A DNA stretch of 64,000 nt from Cytidiella melzeri (lineage: Eukaryota; Basidiomycota; Agaricomycetes; Polyporales; Irpicaceae), in the NCBI GenBank assembly GCA_022592445.1, contig JABYQR010000246.1, positions 1 to 64,000 of the forward strand, read 5' to 3'. The first letter of the stretch is position 1, and each line of letters begins with the position of its first letter. Position numbers and translations under genes: made by a program. The notes beneath the pieces are model-generated. The model was given only the letters and a program-made list of their open reading frames with translations. It had not been told where the DNA came from and did no database searches. Of the stretch, positions 43,705 through 56,268 are shown piece after piece.

Positions 43705-45533
43705 CGTGGGCGGATGGGTAGTGTACCGGTTGAAGACGCTGTAGGTTAGACCAAGGTGGCAGGGCTGCAGAGGACAATGGGGCGTCAAATTGGGCTTGGC
43801 CGGTTAGAGCGTCTAATGACCAGAGCTGACTTTTAGCGCACAGCACATACCATCAGTATTTGTTCTTGTGGGTCCACTCAAGGCTACCGTGCGAATCCGA
43901 TTTGCTCCGGAATAGCCTGCAGTGTATGCTCGATACATCATTGTCAAGTTTGTATAAGCATGCAAGATACATAGGATCATCGAGGCATGACCATCGACTG
44001 CTGGTACGTTTACGTTGAAGTCTAATGCATGTTTTAGCATACAATGGCATATATGCTATCAGTCGACGTTTACCTCAGTACTACCAGCATCTTCTCCTTC
44101 CCTAACACCACTGATCACGACATAGCTTCCCTATATTCACATCTACGGTGGCATAGTCGTTGAGAGCGTCACGTTGTGCTTCGCCTTGAGTACCAAAGGG
44201 CTTCGGTAATACAGGATGCTTTGGTGACGCGATCTTAGAGAACGGCCAGTAGTTTGGATAAATGCCTGAGACTCCTGGTATCTCCCTTCAGCCTCGATGT
44301 AGAAGAGCCCAGCCTTCCTTGCTTTCATGCTTGGATGACCTCAGGCATCTGCGCTGAAGCTGCCTTGGCCGCCACATCAGTACTGCAGGTCCTGCGTGTT
44401 CACGCTGCCCCTGACAGCCTGAGCGAAAAGTCAGAGGTGAATCGAAAGCAGCTATCATTCCAAAAAAAAAATCAGCCAAACGAGATCACTCACCACGGGC
44501 ACATCCACTGCACTTCGCGCCTTTACACAAATGACTCGAGGCTTACACAAGTTCGCGAAGCAGGACTGTTTGCCACCTGCAACCGTACGTTGGTAGGGGG
44601 TGCCACACGCTTGTCTGGTCAGTAGTAATAGGAGGCGATGAGTCCACCCTTGTTTCCACAAGAGCACGAACTTGAATATGGACACACCGTGAGTCCGAGC
44701 TATTGTGCCCAAGGAGAATGGCCTCATTTTCTACCTGGGCCCCATTTGGCATCATCTGCTATCTCTGCTCCCTCCATATCTGCGTCGCCACCCAAATAAA
44801 GCTGGACCAAGATGGGCTATTACAGTGTCTCAGCCTTGACGTTATTCGAGTTTGTGGGGACTGAGGCGAGACGCCATATCGTCGGGGTGGCTTTCGTTGT
44901 ATATGCGTGTGTTCGTTGACAAGAGCACAGCGCTCAGCAGGCGCAGTACATCCGTCGACAGGCAACTGACGATCATTATTGACTACACACGACTTGCTTA
45001 GGTCTAGTAAGAACAGTTTGTAATGCGCCTCTCTTATCATGTAACGAAGTTTTGTTACGTTCCAGCCCCACTTCGTACATTCCTTCGTATTGCAGCTACT
45101 GAAGAACATTACACTGGCTACGTAAAGAACTTGTTAGAGCTTTCCAAATTGACCATGAAAATTTCAACCAAAAAAGAAATCTAACAAAACGGAAGCAACT
45201 GGGAAGTAAGTATACACTGAGTATTTGTCTTTTCGGTCCTGTTTAAATTTAGTCGTTATCGTCGTCAGTACATACAAAATACTACGTAGTCAAAAAAAAA
45301 AAAAATCAAGGCAAATTATACAGCAAAAAGAATAAAAACCAACATCAAAGAAGTGTTCACAGTCGTGAAAGTCGTCAGCTCGTAACTAATCGTTCTAAAA
45401 GGTCCCAAGTACCGAAAAACAAGAAAACGCAGAGCATTAAAAAATTGCGATAAACAAGTTTCGACAAGATACAGCAGTTCAATCGAGCAGTAAGGAGAAA
45501 GAAAAAAAAAAAAACAGCAACAACACAACATAT
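43705..45533. other. Intergenic, no supported gene; AT-rich 3' part
   Basis: No frame with family features. 45100-45530 is rich in A runs (for example 45291-45305) and lies just beyond the stop codon of the CSC1-like gene, so it is likely 3' UTR and intergenic. Frames at 44140-44760 are short and unconvincing. Confidence 0.4.
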
Positions 45534-48500
45534 CTATATCCGCGTAGTAGCTTGTCCAGACCGCGGAGAGCTCGGTGACGTCGACCTCCGATGCACCACA
45601 TCATCTTTGGAATGTACGTCCATCGTCACTTGCAAGCCATGATACCTCTGCAAGTCAAATGCCTCCGAACGGCCTATCCCACCCGCATCGTTCGGGAGCC
45701 ATATCACAGGCGGAGGCGCGAGGAGTTCAGGGGCATACAGGATACCAGCCATCTCCTCTGCGTGGTCTGCGAAAGGGAGTGGGGGTAAATGGGGTGGGGC
45801 ATCTGGATGGGTGCGGGCGGCGCGCTCCGTAGCAGTGAGATCATCCAAGTTCTCAGTTTCTGAAAGCGAAGATGGCAACCTTGTCAAACCCGACTCTTTG
45901 TGAAATGATGAGAAACATCGCCAACTCACCTAGCGGGACTGGTCCTCTTGACTGCGAAGGCGAAGGCATCACCGCCAGAGTCAACGACATCATATCCAAG
46001 ATGGACGCAAACGACCCCCGTCGCAAGCGTGTCGCCCGTGAGGAACTAACAAGGCTCGTGCTCTCCTCGTCAATCTCCCTCGGCTCGTTCGGCCTCGCCG
46101 CCCTCGCAAACGTGTCAATCGAATCTTGCGTGACATTGCTCAAAGACTTCTTCCCCGGCAAACTCGTCCTCCACCTGCAATACGTCTCCACGAACACAAC
46201 AACGAAAAGTGCCGTCCCGCACAAGACCCCGCCTTCGATCCACAGACGCCGACTGAGGAATATCAGCCCGAGCACCAACGGCTGGAACGCGACGAGCGTG
46301 CCGAAGCGCTTGAGAACCCAAATCTGCAAAAGACCCCCAGTTTGCGAACGAGTGCGTCCGTAGACGTAACCGACCAAGAAGCGATGGGCTAGAAAGTAAT
46401 TTACATGAGTATCGAGCGAGTACCCTCGACGCTCTCTCTCTCCAAAAGCCGGGCATGACGTACCAACTAATGTCAGGAATAAAAGTAGGGCGGCAGCCGG
46501 GCCAACCAAAGGGAAGATGAGAGTGAATGCCGAAGCAAGCAGCACGGCAAGCACACAGCATGCCGTTGCGTAGGAGGGATTATAGCTTCTAGGGTATACA
46601 GCTGTACATAATCAACGAAATGCATGTCAAATGACCGAGATGATCAGATACAGTGCATCAAGCTTTAGAACATGAGAACTCACCCCGGAATCTCTGACGA
46701 GGAGTAATGGCCGCTTTCTCGTCCCTCAGCACACGCCATAGACGGAGCGGTTGAAGCATCAGCAAGGCTGGGAATATAATGGCTACGTTGACCAACACGA
46801 CCATCGCGAATGCACTCATGTATATAGCACCGTTTGCTATCGAGATCGATACCGCTTCAGCAGTGCTGAGGGCATCGAATGCGAACAATACAGCGCCAAT
46901 TGTAAACAGCCAAACAGAACCTAGGACGACCAGGACGTAAAAAGCAGTCTTGAAAGTGAGCATCTGGAGTCCCGAGAGCGACGGTGTATTCTTGAGCTGA
47001 CTTGAGACTAATCCAGATCCAAATTAGTTTCAGTTGGATCTTGAAACGAGATTTACTTGCTCTGGATCACGCACAGCGCGAGGCCCATGAACAGCGTCAT
47101 TGCCACCGCTGCGGCGAGGCATACAGCCAGACCCGACCCAAGAAAAGCCCCACTTGCTAGAGGGATAAAGAACGGGATGTAATGAGCAAATTCAGGAGCA
47201 GTCGCAACAGCAAGACCTGCCACCGCAGTCACTGATTTCAAGAATAAAAATCAATACCGCTCATCGAAAGATCTCAATCGAAAGTAGAAAACTCACTTCC
47301 GATGCCCAATGCAATACCGACGACGACAACAATCAGCCAGAAAACCACCGCCCGCACCCGGCCTCCTTCATTTTGCAACTCGTCCCACCGAATGTCTTCC
47401 TTCGCCCGTCCTTCAATCAGCTGAACACGAGGCAAATACCTCAATCCACGGCCGACGAGCAACCATCCCTTGATCCTCGCCCCATCTGCAATATCGTTGT
47501 AACACTCCGCCTGGGTAAGAGCGATCTCATCGTTGATCGACTTGAGCTTGGCTCTCCAAACGTTGATATCCGCATAAATATGCCCGAGATCGTCGTGGTC
47601 CAGTCCAGAGAGCGGCCGCACGAAAGGTGCACGGGGTTGTATCCGAAGATGTGGCGGGGGCTGCTCTTCGCCTTCAGCCTGGCCGCGATTACGGAGCGGG
47701 AACGTTTCGCGCCGACTCGGATCGTCCTGCGTAGCCGCTTTGTTCGCTCGTGGAGGTCTGGGACGCCGTCGAGGTGCGGAATCGACGTTGTAATCTTCTT
47801 GATTCTGAAACGCTTCAGGTGAGTCGTGTAAGACATCCACCCATTCGTCTCCCAAAAGTGCCTCCTCAGGAGATTCTTGTATAGAGTCACCAGGTTGGTG
47901 CGTCCACCACTGCTGCGGCGTGAATCCTTCGGCAAAGGCCGCTGTGTCCCAGGACGTGTGGCCCTGCGGGTGATACGGCGCAGTGGCAGGGAGTGGCGAC
48001 TCCGTCAACCTCGCAGGACCCATCTGGCCGTTCTTCTCCAAAACAAGCTGGCTGCCTATAGGAAGTCGTCCAAAAGCCGTAGAATCTCGGTTGACTTCCT
48101 GGAAACGCGATCCAACCACGCGTTGGTTGAAGGAGTCGGTCAGACTTGGCTCTCGGCGCCGAATCGTGCCAAGTTCGTCTGCTTCTGCGTCGGTGAAGTG
48201 CCCGCCGCTCACGCCTTCCACTCCGCGCAGTTTGTAGTACTGCGAGGGCATGACATATGAGGTCGGAGGTAGTGATGATGAAGCGTATGCTGGGTTCCTT
48301 CCCCTGCGTCTTCTGCGATGCTGTCGTGCTCTCAGAACGTGAATAGCGAATAACGAAAGCTGGCAGTGCTCACCGGATCCCCGAGTGGTTTAGGCCGACT
48401 AATCTCAAGCTTCGGAGGAACCGGCGGAGGTTGATCTTGCGCAGGAGGAGGTACTGGATAAAAGTCTATTATAGACGGATCTGGAGTTGACAGCTTGAAC

Positions 48501-50074
48501 GAGTTGATATACTTCGTCTCCGCAATCTCCAGGTTCTCCAAGATCTCGTCTCGTTCGTCGATCAGCAGTGCCAGTTGCGTGGTATCTCTGCCAGACACAC
48601 TGAGTTGGAGGCCAAAGATCGAATGTGAAAACATACCCTATTGAGAACAGACCGCGGACGTCAACTTCGAGATTCCCTCTTTCCTCGTTGTTCCACTCCT
48701 CCGGAACATCGCGACGTCGTCGCCGTGACCGTCCATTTCCGTTATCGTTTGGCTCCAGCGTAGAGCTCAAGCCAGTCTTGACTATGAATTCCTTGACACG
48801 CTTCTCTCCCCACCCGCTAAAGCCAGGTGCTGATTCTGCACTCAACCATCCAAGCTCGAACCCTTGACAGTGCACGTCCGTCCACCGCTCGCGGTACGCC
48901 ACGAGCCTGTTAAACTCGCGAACCACCTTCCACAATACGGGCAGGACTCCGAGCACGATTGCCAACACAGTCGCGATGATCACACGAGTACGTGCTGTCG
49001 GCGCTCTGTCCTCTCCGTCCACAGTCTCACGGAGAACAAAAGCAGACGACGTCTGCGCAGAAGAGCCGTTGTCCAGCAAACGCAAGAGTCGCAATAGGCT
49101 TAGATCCTGCAGCACCGAATATGCACCGGTGAACCGTGGGGCAGGCGTGCTATGTGCCACGCATGGAGTGTCAACCATATAAAGTGGGAGGAATGCCGCG
49201 AGGCCGAGGATAGTCCATCCAAGGATCATGAGGAAACATATCCAAAGTGCGCGCTGGCTGAGTGCTTCGTCAGACGGAAACAGCTCAGAATCTGTGGCGA
49301 CATTTTTCCCGGCATCAGACACGTCGCCAGGAATTGGGGGGATGAGTGGGACATGAGGGAAAAGGAATGCGAAGAACGAGCGGCCCAACGGCTGAGGTCG
49401 TAGACTGCGAAATGTCAGTACGCATAGGAACTAGCAGTTGTTGTTGATCTACGCACTCTTGCTGCACGAACCATTCGCGCAAGCCGTAAAGTTGGCGAAA
49501 TCGAGGTCGTATGGTAGCGAAAATAAGCTAGATATTTGTGAGCGCGCCTACACTCTGACATCCAAGTACAACTCACCCAGAGTACCAGACCTATCACACT
49601 TGGTACGACGACCGTTGATAACAAGCCTAGGGATTGAGTGTCTACTCCATCTCCGATACACACTGGCTGCACTTGGAGACTTGATATACCGGTTACCGAG
49701 TCTGGCAGCGCGCTTGCGGTTCCAGTGGTTAGAAGGGTGGTTTCGCTGAACGATGTGAATGTCGTGGAAGATTGGGTGATGATAACAGGCAGCGAGCTTG
49801 TGATGGTGGCAACATCACCAGAAGTCAATGAGAGTGATGTTGGGATAGTATTGGACAGTAATGTAGGTACCGGTGTCGCTGAAGGTTGTATTGGGGGTAA
49901 CTGGGTATAGCTGAACGTCGAGAGCGATGCGACGCTGCTCAACGGCAGTGTAGGGGATGATGAAACTGATGGTGGTTCTGTGCCGGAGGGTATAAAAGTC
50001 GAGCCTCCGCTGGTCGTCCACCAAAACTCATGGGGGTTGTCATCGTGTATTCGATCGTCTCGTTTGAAGGTCAT
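45534..50074 (-). CDS. CSC1/OSCA-like (DUF221, RSN1_7TM) cation channel family protein
   Basis: Polytopic plasma-membrane protein of the calcium-permeable stress-gated channel family. ATG at 50072-50074, TAG at 45534-45536, at least eight short introns. Order: Ser/Thr-rich extracellular N-terminus (about residues 15-125), TM (GLLSTVVVPSVIGLVLW), then LGRSFFAFLFPHVPLIPP, TM (WICFLMILGWTILGLAAFLP), TM (VIIATVLAIVLGVLPVLW), a long cytosolic region with Arg- and Pro-rich inserts, TM (VVFWLIVVVVGIALGI), then the 7TM core including IPFFIPLASGAFLG and NYFLAHRFLVGYVYGRT. The C-terminus AGILYAPELLAPPPVIWLP matches the family's usual end. The Ser/Thr-rich ectodomain is typical of a basidiomycete subgroup. 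Appears intact. Confidence 0.88.
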
Positions 50075-50587
50075 GAGTGCCCGGAGTCGGGTTGTATAAT
50101 AGATACGAACGTCGTGGTGAAGACAAGATGGTCGTGGGTATCAAAGGAATGAAGGTCTCTGGTAAAGAGTGGACGAGTACAGCCAATTCCCACTCGCACA
50201 TCCAAGGTTCCCTATACCAACTTCCGTGACGTACATGGCACTTTCTCACGCGTATATTGTTGAAAGTCGGGACCAATTATTTAGTCTCTACTCACTACAG
50301 GAACACAAATACACAGATGATAAATAAATTTATACGGAACGCGCACTGAGCGACATGCGCAAGCTGTTCTTTGACTGTGCGGAGACGTGGTCTTGAAGAG
50401 AGGGCGCCAAGGTGTGAGTTGAAGTTGAACTGGTGCGTGACGACTACCCTCTCACTACTTGCGACCATGAGCTCGAGCACTTCTGCGAAATAACAACGTA
50501 TCGAGCTGCTCATTTGAGCTACGAGTTTGGAGGCGCAGGTTTCCTGCAAGACCGTCAGCACACAAGATGCACAGGCGACTCCAGTGC

Positions 50588-50836
50588 TTACTCTTCGGAC
50601 GCCTCTGCTTCAACTATCACTAATCGTCCCTCCTTCTCCCTCAGGACCGAATGCCCCTTCACCCACGGAGCGGGATCGTGCACTACAGGAGAGGGAGGAC
50701 CATTCGACTTCTGACGCTGCTCCCGTACCTTTCTGCGTGGTCTCCTTTCGCTAAACGTCGGTGCCCTGGGAACCACGATCTCTTGCCCGCTCTGGTCGAG
50801 AAATATAGCATTCTGTTTGCTCGAGACACAGCCCAT
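50588..50836 (-). CDS. Small protein with N-myristoylation/palmitoylation motif
   Basis: 82 codons from ATG (50834-50836), beginning MGCVSSKQ: Gly2 with Ser6 fits the N-myristoylation consensus and Cys3 a following palmitoylation, as in Src-type and many small membrane-anchored signalling proteins. Then a basic cluster (RRPRRKVREQRQK) that could also bind acidic lipids, and an acidic tail. The stop TAA is embedded in GAAGAGTAAGC, a good splice donor, and splicing to an acceptor near 50552 would add KPAPPNS and a stop. Either end is possible. I recognise no family. It lies between two inversely oriented gene groups. Coding status is moderate. Confidence 0.45.
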   Translation of the reverse strand: MGCVSSKQNAIFLDQSGQEIVVPRAPTFSERRPRRKVREQRQKSNGPPSPVVHDPAPWVKGHSVLREKEGRLVIVEAEASEE

Positions 50837-52226
50837 GGCTCCTGTGACCAGACGGGTGTTAGCACAGCACTGAGGTCAGATCAAGAGAACGACTTGCAGA
50901 GAAAGAGGTGAGGAGGGAACAGCTGATGTCTACACACCCTGAAGTGGCTTATAATGGCTGACATGGCCGCCGTGATGGATACCAAACCAAACTGTCAGCG
51001 CTCAAGGCGAGTGTTGTGAGGGATGCTGTTGGGCCACTGTAAGTGTTTGATGCCAACTACACGACCAACCTACGCACCTTCCAGTCCGAGTGCCTGTAGA
51101 GAACCGAGAAATCTACATCGCGGTAGCGACTGTACCAGCCGACACGAACTCTCACTCTCCTTGTCACATCATACAAGATCAGCTTGTCGTCCGAGTCGTC
51201 ACGGTGATGGCCTGACATAGCTGCAATGTCTGTTAGATGCTCCTTAAAAAGCAAAGAGGACATACGACGGTATCATAAAGTACTTGTAACACGTTTGAAT
51301 ACAGCATAAGCAATGTCTACTTATACACTACAAGTTACTCTTACGTGAGCACGACAGCATGAAGAGACGACACAGATATTACTAGCATTTCTGCTTGTTT
51401 CGATTCGATGACAGAGGCATCCATTCGTCTATTTTTCACGCCTTCCTTCCCGAAGCATGCCCCCCTACTAGTCCTCTTCGTCGGTGAGCATAGCTGTCTC
51501 AAACCTGCGCAAGGATTCAGTGGATCGGACCAGACGGAGGCTAAGGAGGAAAATGGTATCTGGAATACATTTGCTGAAGATGTGGTCTCCATCGAGTCAT
51601 GGAGTCGGTGAGCAGTCAATTTCTAATAACGTTACTGTAAAACTCATCGCCTCAGCAGTGGGTGACAAGGTTGAGTTCAAGCATGGTTGTGCTGGCAGCG
51701 TGCCGCCTACGGGACTCGGCTGGAGAAAAGAAAACTCATTCCTCAGAGGAAAAAGACCATAAAATGCCACGAAGGACTGCCGGTATGCAAGGCCTGAGTC
51801 TAGCACGGCAGCAGAATACAAAAAGCAGAAAGTTATTTTCATGGTGGCAGTGCTTAGCCGTACGGATATGTCAACACGCACCAAGGGTTCAGGTTAGGGA
51901 AGCTGACGCATTGGTACAGGTAAGAGCTACTACAGCACCTGAGGTGTCGTATTGTTTGTTTTTTTGTTGCCAGAATTGTAACAAGTACGCTGATATGTTG
52001 CACAAGACTCAGGAACAGCAGGGATTTAGCGTCGGCGCTAGATTATGACCTTTGGTCATGATTAGACGCCGAGAACGGCCAAAGCACTATTTATCTCGCC
52101 ATTGTCTGCATTGGTCCTCCCCTCTTCTTGCTTACGCACCACCACCATCATCTCTCTCCGCACAACAACAGTCGCTTTTCGACTCTACGATTCCCATTTC
52201 TCTTCGCCTGTATCCTCAATACTACC
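50837..52226. other. Intergenic, no supported gene
   Basis: Short frames only. The stretch 52050-52226 is the likely promoter and 5' UTR of the next plus-strand gene (pyrimidine-rich, CTCTCTCCGC near 52150). Confidence 0.4.
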
Positions 52227-54613
52227 ATGGCAGTACCTAGTGCGTCCCAACAAGGTCGTCCTTCACCGCCTCCTCCACCCAAATGGCCTACCGTTGAAGA
52301 ACTCCAGACTTATAGCAAAGAACAACTCAGGCTCCTCGCTGTGGTGAGTTTGCCTGGTGGATCTGCCCTAGAATCAGACTATAACACCTCTCGACGCAGA
52401 GAATGAATATCCCACTCATCATACACAACACCAAAGACGAAATACTCGCCCTTGTCGTGAAGAAGATGAACGACAAGTCCGCAAGGGGTTTATCTAAGGA
52501 CCGTAGCCTTCGCGTAGCCGTTATCGAGAAGGACATTCTCAAGTCGCGCAAGATAGGACCGCCGGGCCAGGCAGCACAGATCGTCGAGAAGACTGAAGAC
52601 CGCACGTTCAACCCTCACAAAGCGCTAATTGCCCAGGAAGGTCGTCGCCGGTCGGGTCAGCCTCTCCAAGCTGAGAGTACAGAGGAGGACCTCGACACCG
52701 TCTCCGATAATTCGAACGATGCCACAGCTGCCATGCCTTCTGGCACATTTGCTGCCGAAAACCCAGTCAAAAATCGGATGCTGGCTCGCCAGCCTACCGA
52801 GAAGATGGCCGCTTATTCTTCGAACTCCGATGTCGCCACCAGCCAACTGTCTTCTCGTCCAGTCACTGCTCAAATTCCAGCCCGCAACGGCGCGTTGACA
52901 CGCCAGTCAACCTTAAGCCGAGTTTCACATCTGCAGCTTCAGCGGTCTCCTGCGAAGAATCCTGCCGTTTTGACCCCACGTTCTGTGCAGGCTACCGCTC
53001 AGCACCCACCCAGCCATCGCGTGTTGACCGGTCAGGCTACTACTCGTACACAGCACGCGCAAAAGCCAGTGGAGAAAACCGCCGCTTCGCCTTCTAAGAG
53101 CATCCAACACGCTCCCTCCGCATCCTCTAGTCAAAACATATTCCGAAGCCCAGTCGGGAATCCCATGTTGACTCGCCAACCCACCATTCATATTCCATCC
53201 GTGCAGAAGCAGCCTAGCAAGGTGATCTCTCGGCAGCCTTCCAAAAACGTTGACAACGGTGCTGCGGTTGCGTCTTCCAGCCGGGCAATTGCTCAGAACC
53301 CAAGTGGAAATGGCACGTTGACGCGTCAGCGTACTATTCGCATTCCCAACGTGCAGCAGCAACATCGTGGCGAGGCAGAGAAGGAAGAGCAAAGGCGAGA
53401 TAACAAGTTTGACGACATGAGGGCAGTCCAACGAATCGGTATGTCATACTGGCCTCGTTATTGTTTTACACCGCTAACACGCTCTCGTGGCCCTCTAGGC
53501 AGGGGGAAGAACTCCGGGAACGACTCTGGAAAGGCTACTACCGCTTCACCGATTGAAGAGGAACAGTTCTTCCAGAAATCCTCTGAGGCAGAGGGGCACG
53601 CCGCCCCGTACGACGAATACGCCACGTTTGACGATTTCTTCCCCGATCAGAAAATAGAGGTGGACGAGGTTCTGGATACCTACGAGCCGTACATGGAGTA
53701 CACCACCGACCCTCCGGCTCACCTCTGCGCTCCAGGCGATAGAATGATGTGGCTGGAGAAGATGTACAGCGCTCTCTGCGAGGAAGTCGACAACACCGGT
53801 CGTTTGGTCAAATACTTGCGGAGGCGCGCCGACAAAGCTGTCTCAGAGGCAACGCTGAGGGAGTCGGAAGTGAGGCAGGTGAAAGCCCTGGTGGCAATCC
53901 TCGACCGTGCTATCAAACGTGACGCCGGGCCGGCGTTCTATGAACATTACCAGCAGTTGCTCGCAGACGGGTATGGGGAGACGTCTGAGGAGAGTGACGT
54001 ACCGCCGTTTGACGAGGTTAGGCCGACCGAAAACACTAACGAGGAGAAAGGTTGGGTTGATCCAAGTACTGTCCAGCTCTCTAAAGGGTACGTGTTCAAC
54101 TTTGAATTGTCTATGATTGTCTGAGGAGCTAACCACCCAATGTTGTATAGCGAGTATATCCTTACTCCTCCACTCTCAGAATCTCCTCCAGCAAACACAC
54201 AAAAGCCTGTGAGTCCCAAGACCGGAGCTCCGGCGAACGACAGCAAGAAGCGCAGCAGGGACGATCTCTCGGACTCGGACAGCGGTGCCGAGGGCGACGA
54301 CGAGAAACATGTGGCGAAGAAGACGCGGTACCACGAACCTATGCACAGCGACGGAGAATCTCATGGTAAACGACCATCTGGAAGCCGCTCGAGGGGTTCA
54401 TCCCGAGGCCGGGTCGCTCAGGTAAAATCGGCTGCGAGACCTGCTACTCCTCGTCGTGCCAAAAATGGCCCTCGTGTCGCCGCCGCTCAGCCGACTCCGG
54501 GGCCTTCAGCTAGTCAGAGTGTTTCCGGCGCTGCTGTCGAAACTGCCGATTTATTTTTACCTGCACAAAGGCTTAGACGTGAGAAGAGCATGAGGGTCAT
54601 TCCAGGCTGGTAA
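52227..54613 (+). CDS. SAP-like nuclear protein with LTRQ-type repeats (paralogue of 42195-43704)
   Basis: Exons 52227-52343, 52400-53438, 53499-54087, 54151-54613, about 735 residues. N-terminal Pro-rich stretch, then a SAP/Rho_N-like motif (YSKEQLRLLAV, intron, RMNIPLIIHNTKDEILALV). The middle (about residues 120-370) is disordered, with six degenerate repeats around LTRQPT or LARQPT preceded by NP-x-x-N (for example NPMLTRQPTIHIP, NGTLTRQRTIRIP). A helical region (MWLEKMYSALCEEVDNTGRL) follows, then a nuclear-localisation-like C-terminus (DSKKRSRDDL...AKKTRYHEP) and RGSSRGR. The third intron (60 bp) is in frame and could be retained. Function unknown; DNA or chromatin association inferred. 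Confidence 0.72.
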
Positions 54614-56268
54614 GAACGTGGGCTCTATTAAGCTGAGCGTGGAGAAGGAGAACAGTCGACGAGGAAAGGCTCTTTGGAAGCACAAGTTGGGATTTTGGAT
54701 CCGATCAGCAATCGTTTGTTGTGACTTTCATGTACTGTGTGTGTATACTAGACTGTATTTATACGAACTGCATTGCGGTTACAGTGACACTTTTGTAATT
54801 CGTGGGACGTCGAATGATTGATTCGTCGACACAAACTGACAATCTTTGAGTGTTGAGCCACATGGGTGGCATTCGTGGGCTACCAAGAGCGACTGAATCT
54901 ATGCAGGAAAGACAGAAGATTTATGACCGTCGCGAACACATTACCATGCGAAACAGGCCTGAGACGTAGGGTACCGCTGGATTTACCAACGCACTCGTCT
55001 TTCCATGTCAAACGGCGGCGCGATGCCAACACCAATCTGGTACATGCCCCCTTGTTTCCACGTATAGCAACCACAAGTCTGCAGTCACAGAAGCTACCAA
55101 AGGCCTGTACGCCGTTGCAATCAGTTTCATGTATCACCTACATTCATACTGGACAGCGACTCACGGCCGTCGATGCTCATCTGCCCACTGCCTTCTCTTG
55201 CCTGCTTGAGATGCGGAAACGTGAACTCTTGCACCATCACCTCCATCACCTCCACCATGTGATCAAAAACTCCAGTGCGAGCCGGCGTAGTACGACACCA
55301 GCCTGCGTGTACCGTACGATCCAATGGCAAACCTGCGCCGTCCGACGCCTCTCTATCGCCCGACATCATCGCTTTGTCACGCGCCTCGCAGAAAAGGGGT
55401 TTAATGCCGCCCACCCAACTTGAAGGACATGTTCATCGTGGATCCTTTGGACACCTGGATAATGTAATCGATATTGCGACTCTTTTCGAGACGTCTCAAG
55501 AGTAAGACGAGCTGTGCAGACCGTCTGAAACCATTCGTGGCAGGTGGAAGCCGAGCAACGGCTAGGCTTATAATACGACGTCTGTTGTGGGACTTGCCTC
55601 AGGCCGCTCGACGGTTCCATTGGATGAGGTGAGAGGTCTGCCGCACATCTCCTTGTGCCGGGACTTCAAATCGGTAACTTGGCAGACTCTGTTATACATA
55701 GCAGAAGCCTTGAGAGTAACGGATATCAGCGTTTGCTTGTAAGTCTGACCCACTACAGGCCAGGAGCAGTAAACGGTGTTGCGCCTGATCATAGCCCAGC
55801 ATTGGGTACAACGCATAAATCTTTCTGGTCCCTTTCGCACCACTCGCAGCACTCTTGGCTACGGCTCACTGGTCCAGCATCGTCACTGACCTGGGAGACA
55901 CTGGCGAGGACATGCGCGTCAGTCTTGAGAGCTAGGCAGAGTCATACAGTACTACAAGCAGCCATAAGTTAGTCGTTGAGTGTTGTGTGGCACCAGAAAA
56001 CATATGTGCTGACCCTATTCTGGCTGTAAGGTGGTGGTAGGGGAAAGAGATGCAACACCCCTAGCTATACATTTACTGCAGGGTAGGCTGTTCGTTTGGT
56101 TGAACCTACCAGCAAGTTGCTTTCTTAGGAGCGAGTCGATCAAAAGTCCACGTGTCAAAGCGCGCCGCCCGCCGCGGTCGACATCATCCTGTACGGCATC
56201 TTGATTCTTGAACCAGAACTTGCTACTCAACCTGCCAGTAGTGTGCGTTTCAAGGGAGAAATCTCGCC
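54614..56268. other. Intergenic, weak candidate minus-strand gene near 55570-55800
   Basis: A minus-strand frame ending near 55568 contains MRCTQCWAMI, VYCSWPVVGQTYK and RHKEMCGRPL, a Cys/His pattern that could be a zinc-binding fold, but I cannot build a full gene or name a family. On the same strand, 55440-55520 in another frame gives LLLRRLEKSRNIDYIIQVSK, which might be a following exon. Elsewhere in this stretch nothing is supported. Confidence 0.3.

Noticed and set aside
54866..55423. 185-codon plus-strand frame
   Set aside because: Composition is not protein-like. A zinc-binding-looking frame on the other strand partly competes with it, and neither is convincing.
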